Shown: positions 12,006-23,537, counted from the stretch's first letter. The stretch is DNA of 64,000 nucleotides from Ascochyta rabiei (GCF_004011695.2 NC_082418.1:124001-188000); one strand, 5' to 3'. Numbers and translations are program-made. Notes: generated from the sequence alone by a model not told the origin.

Positions 12006-12901
12006 ATGCCCTCTCTCTTCCGCTCCGGCTTGCTGGTGCTCGCCATCCCTCGCGCCCTTGCACAGTCCACAAACGATGTGTCCGCCGAGTACACCAGCGA
12101 CGACGCGTTCCGGAAAGCGGTGCTGGACACGACGAATCTGTATCGAAGACAGCACGACGCGGGGGAGCTGGGGTGGAACGAGACACTGGCTGAGACGGCG
12201 GGGACGTGGAGTTCGAAGTGTGGGTTTGAGCATTCGGTGCGTTGATTTCTTTCCTAACAGAAAAAAAAAAAAAAAAGGAAAACACCAAGGAAACCGCGAC
12301 ACCCTTGGGAGAACCCGCACAGCACAGTACACTAACCCCTCCCAGGGCGGTCCGACCGGCGAAAACCTCGCCGCCGGCTACCCCAACGCCACCGCGGCGA
12401 TCTCAGCCTGGGGCGAGGAGCGCAAGGAGTATGATTTCAAGAAGGGCGAGTTCTCGTACGGCAACCACGACCTCTCTTGGAGACCAGCACACCATGCTGA
12501 CCGAAAGAAACACAGCTCCAAGACCGGCCACTTCACGCAGCTCGTGTGGCGCAACAGCACGACCGTGGGCTGCGCGCGGACGGAGTGCAATGCGAAGGAG
12601 GGCGGCGGGAGAGGAGACGCGCCAGGGTGGTACGTCTGCTCGCATCCCATCACATCAGCATGACCGCCCGTCTTTTCTCATGCCGGGCGACACCTTGCTC
12701 GCTGCGCGGAACCGTAACTGATCGCGATACAGGTACATGGTCTGCGAATATCACCCCGCTGGCAACGTCCTCGGGCAGTTCACTGACAACGTCTTGGAGC
12801 AGCGGTCCGCTGACCAGGCGCCGAGCGCGGCGAGCGGCGTCAGGGGGAGTCTGGGCGCGCTGTGGGTGGGGATTGCGTTTGCGCTTGCGGGGGCTTTATA
12901 G
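12006..12901 (+). CDS. Secreted CAP/PR-1-like (SCP/TAPS) protein, probably GPI-anchored
   Basis: Four exons (12006-12236, 12346-12455, 12516-12629, 12733-12901) give 207 aa; all introns are GT-AG and phases close exactly. A signal peptide (SGLLVLAIPRALA) is followed by the CAP fold: an N-terminal NLYRRQHDAGELGWNETLAE helix, the GHFTQLVWRNSTTVGCA signature, and GWYMVCEYHPAGN, which is rebuilt across intron 3. The C-terminus is a small-residue stretch plus hydrophobic tail (ALWVGIAFALAGAL), as expected for GPI attachment. CAP proteins of fungi are secreted or wall proteins; sterol or lipid binding is known for yeast Pry proteins. Intron 1 contains a 16-17-nt A tract at about 12261-12277. Confidence 0.9.
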
Positions 12902-13286
12902 CGACCTTCCGGGGGCTGAGGTGGTTTGGAGGCGGATCTACCGGGGCGTTCTGGGCTGTTGGAAACTGGGTGTTTGGCTTGCATGGTTCTGCCCACGCAC
13001 TTGCACAGTCTGCATACCATCCCGATCCTGCGGGTCTCTGGCTCTCTTGCTTCTCTTTGCATTCCACTTCGTCTCCAGTGACTGGGCGTGAGTTAGGTGG
13101 GTTTGTTGAGTTCATGGACTTTGTAGCGGAAGCGGTAGCTGGGCGCGGCGCTACGACGAGCAGAATGCTGCGGAATTGTAAGAAAGAGGCGAGTTGTGTA
13201 CAACCTCTAGCCCAATATAGTAGAATACCTCCAAGGTAAGCATATATCAACATTCGCATTTGCATGGCTGAGGCTGATATTCCCCC
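12902..13286. other. Intergenic, convergent region
   Basis: The 385 bp between the CAP stop and the relic stop. No supported gene; only short frames on both strands. Confidence 0.5.
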
Positions 13287-14447
13287 TCAGAACACCACAC
13301 CCTTCGTCTGACCCTTCTTGCTCACATCGTGGTTTCGAACCAGAAACACCCAGATGAACGACAGCCCGAAGATTTCCACGCCCGCCGCCAGCGTCCGCGT
13401 TTGCCCATACCCATACGCCTCCTGATTTGCGATGCGCTCGGGCGAGCCAACAGGGTACGCTAACTGCGCAGGCAGACTCGAGTAGATGACAATGTTTCCT
13501 CAAATTTGATCAAACGTCCAGCCCCTGACTTGCTCAGCGATGAGACCTTGTTTTCTGCCTTGCGGAGTTGAAGTTCTAGCAACACAAAAAGCGGAGCAGT
13601 GACGACAGTGACGACAATTGCAAAGCTTCCGAAGCCCCATCGCCAGTTCTGAACATTTAAAAGGAACGCCTCAGCAGCCTTAACCAGCGAAGGCTGTGAT
13701 CATGTACGGAGACGACGTATATGCAAAAGCAATGCCTCGATTGCGCAGAGAAGTGACATCTGCGGCAAGAACGACGATGATGCCGGAGAAACCAATGGAG
13801 CAGAAGACCTGGCAAAAATGAGTCGACCTCTGGTGAACGTCATCTTCGGCAGTGACTTACCTGGGCAGCACAGAACGTAGGAAGATTGTACGCAGTAGCC
13901 ATCAGTACCACACCCGGCGTAGCAGATCAAACCATGAGTGCGAAGCCCTCGGCACGTTCCATACGTCTAGAAGCTTGGCCATGGAAATGTAGACTGCGGC
14001 AGTCATTGCTTCGGAGACGATTCCAATGACTGTCTGCAGTAAATGAGATTGGAAATCGCTCGTCACGAAGGCGTTAGGCCGGCAAGTATCGAGCCTCGAG
14101 GTCCGCTGGTCAGGAAAATGAGCCAGATGCTGTTGGGTGGTTAGCGATTGTATTGTATTGGGAGCGGTCGGCGTGACACACTTGATCAATAGGGCGGCGA
14201 GCGACCACTTACTCCAAGCCAAAGTTGTGGCTTCGATCTTTTGAACACCACGTTGTGCATCGTAATCCGGTACCTCATCCGGAAAGTCCTTGAGATCGTC
14301 TGGATACGCAGTGTTGCCTTTCTCGGAGTCAAGCTGGACCATCGAGACAGGTGCGTTAGTTTGGGCACCCTGGCCTGTCGATGCAGGATGGGCATCAGTG
14401 GTGATAGTGTTCCCCACTGGATGTTGAGATGTGCTCGAAGGGGCCAT
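13287..14447 (-). pseudogene. Siderophore-iron MFS transporter (MirB/Sit1-like), degraded
   Basis: The reading can be followed from MAPSSTSQHP (ATG at 14447) through VQKIEATTLAWSKWSLAALL, a normal intron (GTGTGT...CTAAC...AACAG), IWLIFLTSG, FVTSDFQSH, VISMAKLLDVW-like sequence, ATAYNLPTFCAAQ, an intron with GTAAGT, DVTSLRNRGIAFAYTSSPYM and NWRWGFGSF, to a C-terminus ending VSKKGQTKGVVF, all hallmarks of fungal siderophore transporters. It is broken by a 1-nt loss near 14070, another near 13958, an in-frame TGA at 13927-13929, a frameshift with TAA near 13680, and a jump at about 13500-13530 where the middle of the protein (some 250-300 residues, several membrane segments) is missing. It cannot encode a working 14-helix transporter. 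Confidence 0.88.
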
Positions 14448-15980
14448 GATTTTCTTAAGGCGTAGTAGGCCCAAAGATGAGGAGAGTGCTGCTTGAAACT
14501 TGAGTTTCACCTGGGATTATAAGTTCCATCTGATAAGCGGGTGCGACACGCATGTTGAGCTCTCGGGACAGTCTTGGCATAGTAGGTCGGACATCATGGC
14601 GTGAGTAGGTATGGCGCGGCGCATGCTCAGCAATTAGACGACTGGAGGTCTTACCATAGCGCTCCATCGTTTCGCAGATTCTTCAATGATCATCTAATCT
14701 GATTGACGGATAACGTTCGCGTGACTTGGCTCGACGTTTGTACAGTGCCCAATTAATCCAGTCGCGTCTTGACGGCAGAGAATTCTTGGGTTTTCCGTGC
14801 ACATGCGTGTTGAGCGGTTGATTTGGTTCTTCCAACCATTAAAATCGTTCCGCGTAGCCGGTCCATCGACAAGTCGTGAAGGTCGAGACTGTTCGTTAGA
14901 CTACCCCGAACTGATTAGGAAACCTTCAATACTGAGAGATACACGATATTATGTTTAGACATGCATTGTTGAACTAAAATACGTCTTCCACCGCAGAGCA
15001 AGGTCTCAGTGATTCTCAATGCTGGTCAAGAATGCACTCGCTTCGCCATTGACAGAGATGGGGGTGTGGTCGCCCGTGGAGAATGCCAGCTGCGTACAAG
15101 CGGCTCACCAATCCAACTTCGAACACGCAGGGTTGTTTTCGTCCAAGGCTCTGATGTGATGGAGGTGAGCGTGGTCAATCATGCCCAATCGTTCAGCAGC
15201 GTCGTTCAGCCTATCGTGCTTGGCATCGATTGTATCTTATCTGATGTGCCGACGCTGGAGCCGACATGATTGTTCTTTGTGATCCCCAAACACCTACTTT
15301 TCGAGTCTGACATATCCCTAACAATACATTCACACGTACGAGTTGTGCTTGAGGACCATCTGCATGTTTGGTCCTGCCGATCCATATGTTCGGGCTGCTG
15401 ATATGCTTGACCTTGTCGGACGGGTAGGGCCGGCATCTAACACCATTTTCACTTCGTGGTCCCAGATTCCTCTGTTCCGTGCTTCTTGAGCGCCTACGGT
15501 CCGATTCTCCATATATCCAGACACCGCAGTAGTTGCATACAACAATCTACTCAAAGGGCTATGTGAATCTTCTTTCGCACAGTGCAGGGGTCATGCTACA
15601 TTCCAATTGATGGTGACTTGTTGCGTATATCTTTGAGAAACCTGCTTTAGTATTTGTTTGTGCACTTACTCGAAATGGTCAAGTGTAGGTCAAGAACGTA
15701 GTTGGCCATTGTGAGGTCACTAGAGCACTTCTGGCACCCGCAGCATCGTTCTGCTCATCCAAAAAGTGAACTGACGCAGTGAAAGAGCCTTAATGTGCTA
15801 GTGGACATCCCCGCCCGCCTACCTTATATACACCCCAATGCTACCCATCTTTAGTTCTTGTGCACTCAAGTCTACAAGTTTTAGCAGCAGCCTCAGATCT
15901 TTTCACTACATCCTTTGATAACTCTCCAACGCACCACAAGGTCAGATCAACAGTTGCTTAGGTGCTAGCCACGGCTCAAA
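14448..15980. other. Intergenic, gene-free
   Basis: About 1.5 kb, less GC-rich than its surroundings, with only short unsupported frames. The right end carries a TATATA box at 15825-15830, about 150 bp before the next start codon, and is probably its promoter. Confidence 0.5.
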
Positions 15981-16829
15981 ATGCCCACCTCTTTCTACAG
16001 CCTGCCGCCCGAGATCCGCTATCAGATCTTCAACACCATCTGGAGATTCTCACCCGTTCCCAGCTTTGATTGTGTCACTGGGCTGGTGCGCATTATTCCA
16101 CACGGCCACTCATCAGCGGATCAGCCGTATTGGCCGGGCTTTGAACAGCCCCCTGGACAACTATTGGGCTTACCCCAATGGCTACTGGCTAGCAAGACAT
16201 TCTGGGACGAAGGGGTGGACTGTCTGCGTCGTTACCCCACAGAACTGCACCTGCATGAAAACAGCGACGACTCTGTCCGTGCGCCTAATTCATCTTCGGA
16301 GCTCTGGTACCAGCTTGCAACACGACTGAACGTGTTTGTGCCACTCGAAGAAACCTGGTTCCTCCCGTCTCAAATCAACAATCGTAACATTTCTGTCAAA
16401 CACGCTCAAAACCTGGCTAGCCTAGCATCTTTGCTCACTTCGAAGGGACGAACGAAGCACCTCACTATCACACTTCGAGATGACTGCATCTTGTTCGATG
16501 ATACGTTTCAATGCATGATCGAGACCGGAATCATTATGCCACGCCCCATTTACCTTTCCGAACTCCACGTGATCACGGCTGTGGTACCCCAACTACGAAC
16601 CTTCGAGATCATCTTCGCGGAAGAGTTCGAGGCAGGGAATGACGACCCCGCGTATGCTGTCATGCGACAAAAGTTTTTCGATTCCCTTCGCAGTAATATC
16701 GAGACACTGGGTTTTTTTGACACTCGAGACATGAGTTTGGAGATGAAAAAGGTCGACTTGGATTCTCGAGACGTTTCTCGGAGGAAGATGACGCATACGA
16801 ATTGGTGTTTTATCTTCAAGCGCAAGTAG
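15981..16829 (+). CDS. Fungal hypothetical protein with F-box/2EXR-like N-terminus
   Basis: Intronless, 282 aa. The N-terminus MPTSFYSLPPEIRYQIFNTI has the LPxEIRxxIF pattern of F-box or 2EXR-like proteins that are numerous in dothideomycetes. Further on there is LASLLTSKGRTKHLTITL, typical of the helical repeats after such boxes. The start is supported by a TATATA element about 150 bp upstream and by the start of homology-like sequence. No signal peptide or membrane segment is seen. F-box members couple substrates to SCF ubiquitin ligases; whether this one does is not shown. Function unknown. Confidence 0.65.
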   Translation: MPTSFYSLPPEIRYQIFNTIWRFSPVPSFDCVTGLVRIIPHGHSSADQPYWPGFEQPPGQLLGLPQWLLASKTFWDEGVDCLRRYPTELHLHENSDDSVRAPNSSSELWYQLATRLNVFVPLEETWFLPSQINNRNISVKHAQNLASLASLLTSKGRTKHLTITLRDDCILFDDTFQCMIETGIIMPRPIYLSELHVITAVVPQLRTFEIIFAEEFEAGNDDPAYAVMRQKFFDSLRSNIETLGFFDTRDMSLEMKKVDLDSRDVSRRKMTHTNWCFIFKRK

Positions 16830-17009
16830 CAATGGTTTGGCGACTGGAATGATGTCAAGAATGGGAAACTTTTCGGCATCTTGCTTGGGTGGGTGTCGCG
16901 GCGCACTTGGTATCGTCTATCAACAATGTCAAGTATCATACCAAGGCGTGAAAACATATCTCACAATGGCTGTATCATCGCTTCCTCTTTACCGCACAGT
17001 TCTCAGCAC

Positions 17010-17015
17010 TATAAA
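17010..17015 (+). promoter_or_regulatory. TATA box
   Basis: TATAAA 101 bp before the ATG of the gene at 17116, followed by a CA-rich leader. Spacing is typical for fungal promoters. Confidence 0.45.
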
Positions 17016-17115
17016 CACAGGCCACTCCTTCCCCGCCACCAGAAACTTCCCCACACTAGCAATAGTTCAATCTCATCAACTGTAAGACTGAAACGAGATA
17101 TATCGACGGATAGCC

Positions 17116-17730
17116 ATGGCCATACTTGCTCCATATAACAAGGCGGGACCTTTCTACAACGACGATGGAATATGCAATTGGCGAGTAAAGGGCAAGCATC
17201 AGATCATCGAAATCGGTGATTCTCCATTGTCGGCTTTTCAAAAAGCAGGCATCCGCACTGACCTACATATACCCATCGAGCCAGTTGTAATCAACTTCCG
17301 CGAGGGTCCAGAACACGCCGTACTCATCCACCACCCGAAAGCAGTACACAAAGCACTACAGGCGGAATTTGACTTTGCAAGCGGGGACACCACACCAGCA
17401 CGCCCGTTCCTCAACCAACCCCGGACTACAAGACTCGGGTCAACACAAGCGAATTTTGAGTTAAACGACGTCATTCCACCAGAATGCACGGTGCTCATCC
17501 AGCACCCTGACACAGTACGCAAAGCGCTACGAGCGCAGCTTGACAATCCAAGCAACGACATCCCATCAGCATTTCCGTTGCTCGTGCGCCGAGCAGCAGT
17601 CAAGCGCAAGATTGTCACGCCGCCGATCATCTGTCTGAAAAACTGGCCTAACGGCGATGAAGCAGAATACGTAGGAAACCCTCATGAATGGGCGTCAGCA
17701 TTGAAAGCTGACTTGCAGGGTGTTTGTTAA
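17116..17730 (+). CDS. Hypothetical protein with an internal duplication
   Basis: Intronless, 204 aa, no signal peptide or membrane segment. Two stretches of about 35 residues are related: one around HAVLIHHPKAVHKALQAEFD and one around CTVLIQHPDTVRKALRAQLD, each followed by a Ser/Asp/Pro-rich spacer and a PFL/PLL end. The repeated core is VLIxHPxxVxKALxAxxD. A TATAAA box lies 101 bp upstream. I do not recognise the family. Coding is supported by the conserved internal repeat, in which conservative substitutions outnumber radical ones. Confidence 0.6.
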   Translation: MAILAPYNKAGPFYNDDGICNWRVKGKHQIIEIGDSPLSAFQKAGIRTDLHIPIEPVVINFREGPEHAVLIHHPKAVHKALQAEFDFASGDTTPARPFLNQPRTTRLGSTQANFELNDVIPPECTVLIQHPDTVRKALRAQLDNPSNDIPSAFPLLVRRAAVKRKIVTPPIICLKNWPNGDEAEYVGNPHEWASALKADLQGVC

Positions 17731-18208
17731 TGGTGCTCTAGATGGATGTCGAGCCCCCATTAAGGCTTCTCAAGGAGACGAGAAGAGCTACTTTGGCCCT
17801 CGACCTTTTTAAGACAGCGTGTAAATGTAGGTGCAAATGCCTTTTTTTTTTAAATAGCAAAATAGTATTCCGCCTGAGTGTTTCCTGCTGTCGTGCTCGT
17901 GTTTTCTCTATTTGCAGTTTTCACCCAAAACATAACATGGGTGATCTGGACCCGATTTTGTTTTTGGAAGGGCAGCTTCAGTGTCCTGATACGCCCTTGA
18001 TTGCATTCACAAATCGAGCAAAATTCCCGGGCTTGACATTCACATGAGTCGAAACGAGCGTATCTCCACTGCAACCGGTTGGACGTCTGTTTCGGGATTG
18101 CGGAGAGTAGATTGAGAATGAGTTTCTACACCAATGACAGCCTCACCCCCCTCTCAAGCGTGAATCGACCAAACAGCCGTTATGCTCTCTGTCTCCATCT
18201 CACACCGC
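17731..18208. other. Intergenic, convergent
   Basis: About 480 bp between two convergent genes. No gene seen; a T-rich run at 17841-17852 may serve 3' end formation. Confidence 0.45.
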
Positions 18209-18781
18209 TCATTCACCCTCACCACCCACCCCTCCCTTCGGCACAACCTCAAACACCGCAAACCCACCCCCGACACAAATCTTCCTCCCACAAAGACAAG
18301 ACCCCTTCCACCGCCTCCCACCTACACTCAGCACCACCCGACTCCTCCCCCACCACTCATTCTTCGCCTCGGTCGACCACGACAACCCACACTGCTCACT
18401 CAGACAGACATACCCATACCCCACCGCACCCCCACTCCGCCGAGGCGAGGGGAGGAGACACCGCTCCCACCCTTGCTCCGGCGAAGAACCTGCAGCGTGT
18501 CGCGTGGGCAGAAGCACATTGACCTTGAGCAGCGCAGCCGGCGAAGGAACAAAGGGACAGGTACCAGGGTGCCACGTGGATGTGCAGCGCGTGCAGGCGA
18601 GAATCCCCAGCGGATGTGCGTGCGAGGGCAGGTGGTAGACGGAGTTGACATGGCCGCAGACGCAGGTCCAGGAGCCGAGTTTGCTGGGCAGGTTGCGCTG
18701 CGCGGCGGTGATGCGGGATGCGGTGTGGGCTAGGCGCGTGGGGAGGTGGAGGAAGGTGCGGATGTGGTTGCGGATGGGCAT
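18209..18781 (-). CDS. Small zinc-ribbon-like hypothetical protein
   Basis: 190 aa from the Met at 18781 (MPIRNHIRTFLHLPTRLAHT). Two cysteine pairs, WTCVCGHVN and LACTRCTSTW, about 25 residues apart with intervening histidines, look like a treble-clef or zinc-ribbon knuckle. A further WHPGTCPF follows. The frame stays open well upstream of this Met, but the sequence before it is low-complexity and non-coding in appearance, so the internal Met is preferred. The Gly/Val/Trp-rich C-terminal third may be spurious, and an intron could shorten it. Similar small double-cysteine-pair proteins are widespread in dothideomycetes; function unknown. Confidence 0.5.
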   Translation of the reverse strand: MPIRNHIRTFLHLPTRLAHTASRITAAQRNLPSKLGSWTCVCGHVNSVYHLPSHAHPLGILACTRCTSTWHPGTCPFVPSPAALLKVNVLLPTRHAAGSSPEQGWERCLLPSPRRSGGAVGYGYVCLSEQCGLSWSTEAKNEWWGRSRVVLSVGGRRWKGSCLCGRKICVGGGFAVFEVVPKGGVGGEGE

Positions 18782-19414
18782 GGCTGGATTTGTGTGTTGA
18801 TTGTGTGGTTCTTTTGTTTTTTGATGTGGGGGCGAGGCGAGGTGGGAGTGGGAAGGGGGTTTTATAGGATGGTATGGGACACTGTGGTTGACTGTCGTAG
18901 ACATACAAACTGCTTTGGAGACATTGTGGCAGGATGGTGTGGTGATGACTTGCTTGGTCTGATCGTGTGCTTTGGACTGCTGAGTTCTGTACAAGACGCC
19001 CGTGAGCAAATGCATGTTGAGTCTCACTGCATGTAAAGAATTGGTTGGAACGATGATTGCTACGATCGACTCACTTGAGACGAATCTGATCTTTACTATC
19101 ATGCTCAAAAGATCGCCATGTCCAATCCAACACGGAGTCGGCGCGGCGGGTGTTCCAACACCACGTGGCGAATCCGTCTAAGACAACCAAAGACAACATA
19201 CACCGCAACAGGCACGGACGCCCGGAGCGTGTGAAGCGGACAATCACAACGACTATGCTCAACCAATACGGCTACGTCGCAACCCACTCCATAAATTTGG
19301 ACACGAAGTTACAGAGATGCTGAAGTGAAAACGCTCACAATGCTCCGCTGAAATGCAATATGCACAAATGACGAGCTACGTCTGGATGAGCGTGCCGTAA
19401 ATACTCTGTATCTA
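18782..19414. other. Intergenic
   Basis: About 630 bp of flanking sequence with GT-rich stretches. No supported gene. Confidence 0.45.
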
Positions 19415-21184
19415 TTACCACAGTAGCTCTTTCGTCGGCTTCTTGGTCATGTCTGATGGCACGCACCCCCATGAGCAGACCTTGACCCTGAACGGATAGA
19501 AAACTGTGAAGCTCGTACTCCAAAACTCGATCCACTCTGCTCTCGCCACAATGTAGTCGTTGTTGCAGACGTGGCATTGGTGGAAGTAGCCAAAACCAGC
19601 ATCGGCATCATTGTGCGCTGCTCGCGCAAAGATGGCAGCTGCATCGAAAGGCACGGGTTCGCCTATCCGTTCTCTTGTTTCCTCAACGGTGATGTTCACG
19701 AGCGCAGTGTTTAAAGACATGGTGAGGAGAGACGGGATCTTGGATGACGTGGATGGGGTAAAGATGGGGGTTGACGGAACGCCGAAGGCACCTTCGTCTG
19801 TGTCGACAATGACTACGTAGTCATTGCTGCTCGCTGATGGCCGAGCGGGAGACCCTTTCAGCGGCTGCCCCGTTTGGTCGAAATATGATACCAGTGTCCT
19901 GCCGATGTATCGTGCTGAGGCCGAGTCGTCTGTACGGCCAGGGGCTATAGGATGGTGTGGGAAAACGCGTTCATCAACAGCCTTTTTGGCAGAGGTATAT
20001 TTTGACTCCACAGAGCTGAGAAAGTGGTTCATCGATTCGATAAAGCGTATATGCCAAACGAGTGCTTCGCGATCTTGACATGTCTGTAATCTGGGGTACA
20101 TGTCTTTCGTGGAGGATGTGAAAACCAGACGCTCACCTAGCTTTCGGTAGCGAGCTTGAGACACGCGCTCCAGGATTGGATTCCCAAGAGTCTGTAGGTG
20201 TTCCAGCTTTCCGTGCGGTTCCAGCATCTGGAGGATCTCGAAAGGTAGGTACTGGAGCTTGTTGAGAGAAAGATCAAGCTCCTGGAGATTCCGCAACTGG
20301 CTAATTTTCGGAGGCAGTTCTTCGATCTGGTTGTCTCGCAGGACGAGGGTTGTGAGATGCTGCAGATGGAAAAGAGAGGGCGTCAGCCGGTTAAGGGAGT
20401 TCTGGCCAAGGTTGATGTATAGCTCAGGTACCATGGAGCGATATTGCCCTTCTGCAGGCAAGTCGTTCCCAGGATCTGGGAGGTTCTTAATGACACTGTT
20501 CAGGTCGGCTATCTGCTTGATATCGTTGTCGCCAAGATCGAGTCCCCGGAAGTCGTAATTCTGACAGTTTCTGTCTACCCCTGCTCTGAGCGTAGAGTAG
20601 AAGACAGCCTCTGTCATGCTCATTGGCTCGGGCTCATCATCATGGCAGTCGGCTTCGGCAGTGAACGGAAACGGCGACTTGTGTTCTGGAAGGGGATCTA
20701 TAGAGCCATCGCTGTTGTCGCTCATCATGTAGACACCCGAGTCGTAGTTGCGCGACATCTTGGACTTTTTGGGCTCCGGTGTGTGCTGCGTCGAATCGCC
20801 ATTATCCGTCTCGTACCAGGCGCCTTTGCGCTTGTTCTTGAAGATGCGCGGTGACTCGTAATTCGTAATGTCTAGGGTTTCGCCAGAGTCGTCACTAGAG
20901 AACAGCGGTGGCGGCGAGCTTGACTTGGGTGAGAACGCGCGATATCGCTGGGGTTCGAAGAACGGCGAACTCGGGGGGTTGGTCGCGATCGCGTGCGGCG
21001 GCGATGACGGTGGCACCGCGTCGTTGTCCATGATGCAGTACCGAAGTCGCGAGGTTTCCATGGACGACTGAGATGAGTCACGCGACCGCGAATATCGAGA
21101 AGGTTGCGCCTTCTGAAACCGGTGGCTGGAGCAAATGGCTGTGCGAAGTGTGGGAAGGAACCCTGGACGCGTTGTGGAGCTCAA
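19415..21184 (-). CDS. Leucine-rich repeat protein with C-terminal Cys motif
   Basis: Intronless, 589 aa from 21184; a Met at 21031 (MDNDAVPPSSPP) would give 538 aa and starts the more protein-like part. The N-terminal 200 residues are Ser/Pro-rich and disordered. At about residues 215-335 come LRRs: GLDLGDNDIKQIADLNSVI, PELYINLGQNSLNRLTPSLF, HLTTLVLRDNQIEELPPKI and LQELDLSLNKLQYLPFEIL. The C-terminus has a FARAAHNDADAGFGYFHQ segment, then CHVCNNDY and CSWGCVPSD, possibly metal-binding. The layout resembles a conserved Pezizomycotina LRR protein of unknown function; LRRs imply protein binding. No signal peptide or membrane segment. Confidence 0.78.
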   Translation of the reverse strand: MSSTTRPGFLPTLRTAICSSHRFQKAQPSRYSRSRDSSQSSMETSRLRYCIMDNDAVPPSSPPHAIATNPPSSPFFEPQRYRAFSPKSSSPPPLFSSDDSGETLDITNYESPRIFKNKRKGAWYETDNGDSTQHTPEPKKSKMSRNYDSGVYMMSDNSDGSIDPLPEHKSPFPFTAEADCHDDEPEPMSMTEAVFYSTLRAGVDRNCQNYDFRGLDLGDNDIKQIADLNSVIKNLPDPGNDLPAEGQYRSMVPELYINLGQNSLNRLTPSLFHLQHLTTLVLRDNQIEELPPKISQLRNLQELDLSLNKLQYLPFEILQMLEPHGKLEHLQTLGNPILERVSQARYRKLGERLVFTSSTKDMYPRLQTCQDREALVWHIRFIESMNHFLSSVESKYTSAKKAVDERVFPHHPIAPGRTDDSASARYIGRTLVSYFDQTGQPLKGSPARPSASSNDYVVIVDTDEGAFGVPSTPIFTPSTSSKIPSLLTMSLNTALVNITVEETRERIGEPVPFDAAAIFARAAHNDADAGFGYFHQCHVCNNDYIVARAEWIEFWSTSFTVFYPFRVKVCSWGCVPSDMTKKPTKELLW

Positions 21185-23537
21185 CGCGACCCCGCTGGCG
21201 TCCCACAGGGTCCAGATGACGCATCACCCGCGCGCTGTGATAACGCTTCCACGTGCACTGCACCGATTCAAGCCTACCTACCTTGTTGCACGACAACGGG
21301 ATTTCGGCTCCACTCTTGGAACGAAGATCAACGAGTTGAGAAGCGTCAGAAGATTCTACCCCTTCGACCCCTTCGACCTCTTCGACCTCGTCGTGCTCAG
21401 TTCTGCACGGTGGAGGGGCCGGCTTGCGAATCTCGGTCAGATTCGGGCGTAATGAGTAAATTTGAGGTCAACAGTACCTATAAGTGGCTGTCATCGCCCA
21501 TCCCCTTGTTGACCTGCCTCTCACACATCTGTGGCTCGGTTGTCAATCCAAATCAGCACGCTCGTACTCGTCGTACACCACCTCACACACGGCGACCATC
21601 ACACAGTCAGCTGGCATGGCGTACACTTCCATCATCTCTACACGGCGCTATCTCGTACGTCTTGCGCCCATCAGTCAACCGTGTCCTCCAGCAAATCACG
21701 ATTACCTATCATGTATGCCTGGGCTTTCTCGCAGTCAGCTGTCGACTTTACCCAACCTCTCCCTGCCGTCACCACTAACCATAGTACGCCATCACTGGCG
21801 CAGTCCTTTACAGCTCGAGTTTTGACGAATCGTCGCGTACACTGGTCCAGCCATGACAAGACGAGGCTGGCTGGGATGCATGAGTTTACCGACGAGTCTT
21901 GTGATGTGTACAACCAGCACCAAGCCCATCTCCCGAGCGCCAAGGTCCATAGTTAGCAGCTTTCGCCTGCATGGCCTTGCTCCTTCTAGACAGCTTCGCA
22001 GTCGCCACACTTGCTGTACGTCTAACGCGCGAATGAGGGAGCATCGGCGACTGTCTCTCAGCTCCAGCTTCACGACGGCCGCCGCCTTTGACATGGTCGA
22101 GGGCCACGCCGTTTCCGAACAGCAGCAGAGTCATCAGTGCAAGCGCAGTTGGCTGCTGTGTGCGCGGTAACAGCGGCGACTGCAAAGCTGGCCAGGCGTT
22201 CGGCGACCCCAGAAATCAGGTATGGACCCTGGAACTACATGTGCGGCGAGTGGCTGTCCGGAGCACAGCAGCAAAAACCATGGCGCGCGCAAACAGCTTT
22301 GTGTTGCTTCGCAACGAGCGGACTGCGTATCTCAGCAAGAGAGCAAATTCCGACTGCAGCGCGGCTCGAGTTCGTCCTGCAGGATTGATTGATTCACGAG
22401 CAGTGCTGAATATTCCTAGTCATTCGTCTGCCCGCGCTATCGGGCGAGACGGCACAGTACGAGCGCCAGCCCTAAGGCGTACCGCCATACGACGTGGCAA
22501 CGGCTTGGGGTTCTCCCAGGCCACAACCTGACTCTCTCAACACGCCTCTGTGTGGTTGGGTGCCCATGTGCAGGCTGAGCGGCTGCGTACCTGCAGCTCG
22601 CACGGGCTGTGTGTGTCCGGTGAAGATAGCGCATCGTCAGCTTCCTCAACACGGCAAGCTGCTCGCTCGAAAGAGGCTGGCACAACTCGTCAATCCACAT
22701 GGCATCGCGCTCGGCCATGTTGCGATCCTAATGCGACGGATGCAATGAGTACAGCCACGGTGACAGCCATCGGGACGTCACGAAGCCACACTACCCGTCA
22801 ACTCACTGCCGAACCTCGATGATTTTCACAAGGTTCGGGCGAGCCAACGGTACATGCGGCAATGCGAACAAAGAGCGAATGACGTGCACGATGAGAAAGC
22901 TTTGCAGACGCCCTCAACGAACGGGTTGCCTTTCAAAGTTTCGAGTCGCAAACGAGTTTGGCGGATGCGACGTCCCCTCGGCTACTCTATTCTCGGACAC
23001 GACGACCAAACCCTGCTGCCAATCAGCAAATCCGGTAGTCGGCATGGCTCCACTTGAATCAAGTCTTGGCAAGGCACCACGCCCGTCGCGCGCTCGAAGC
23101 GAGGCCCCTCTGACCTGGCGCCCGTGAAAAAGCTCAGCCTTACCATACGCGGTGATGGCGCTGGCTCGGAGATGAACTTTCCCCCAGTGCCAATACCAAG
23201 GCGGCTAGTTGATTCGCCCTTGCCCCTTACTATTCAGGCTCGCGTCTTTGGATAAGCTGACCTGTTTCCTCTTGCGTCCTCGCAGCTTTCACTTGGGCCC
23301 GCGGTTAGCACATTGTTGGCGTGTCTTGACACGAACTGGTGGATCGAATTTTGTCGTATCGCTCAGGAGATATGGTGAGCAGTGGGCGGTGGGCCCTACG
23401 TGCCGTGTATAATAGGCAAGGGCTTGGACGTCCGCAAACGTTGCTGCAGCTCCAGCTCTACCGACTCTCGTTTGGAAGCATTCCATCAAACTCCTAGTAT
23501 TTTTGTTTAATCTAATTTCAACCTTCTCTCAACCAAC
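21185..23537. other. Gene-free 2.3-kb region upstream of tyrosinase
   Basis: Open frames occur on both strands but none exceeds about 225 codons, none has domain-like sequence, and they overlap one another. Probably promoters of the LRR gene (left) and of tyrosinase (right). A TATAATA box lies at 23408-23414, about 130 bp before the tyrosinase ATG. Confidence 0.5.

Noticed and set aside
21104..22531. Several plus- and minus-strand frames of 100-220 codons between the LRR and tyrosinase genes
   Set aside because: They overlap each other, lack splice-consistent partners and contain no recognisable motif.
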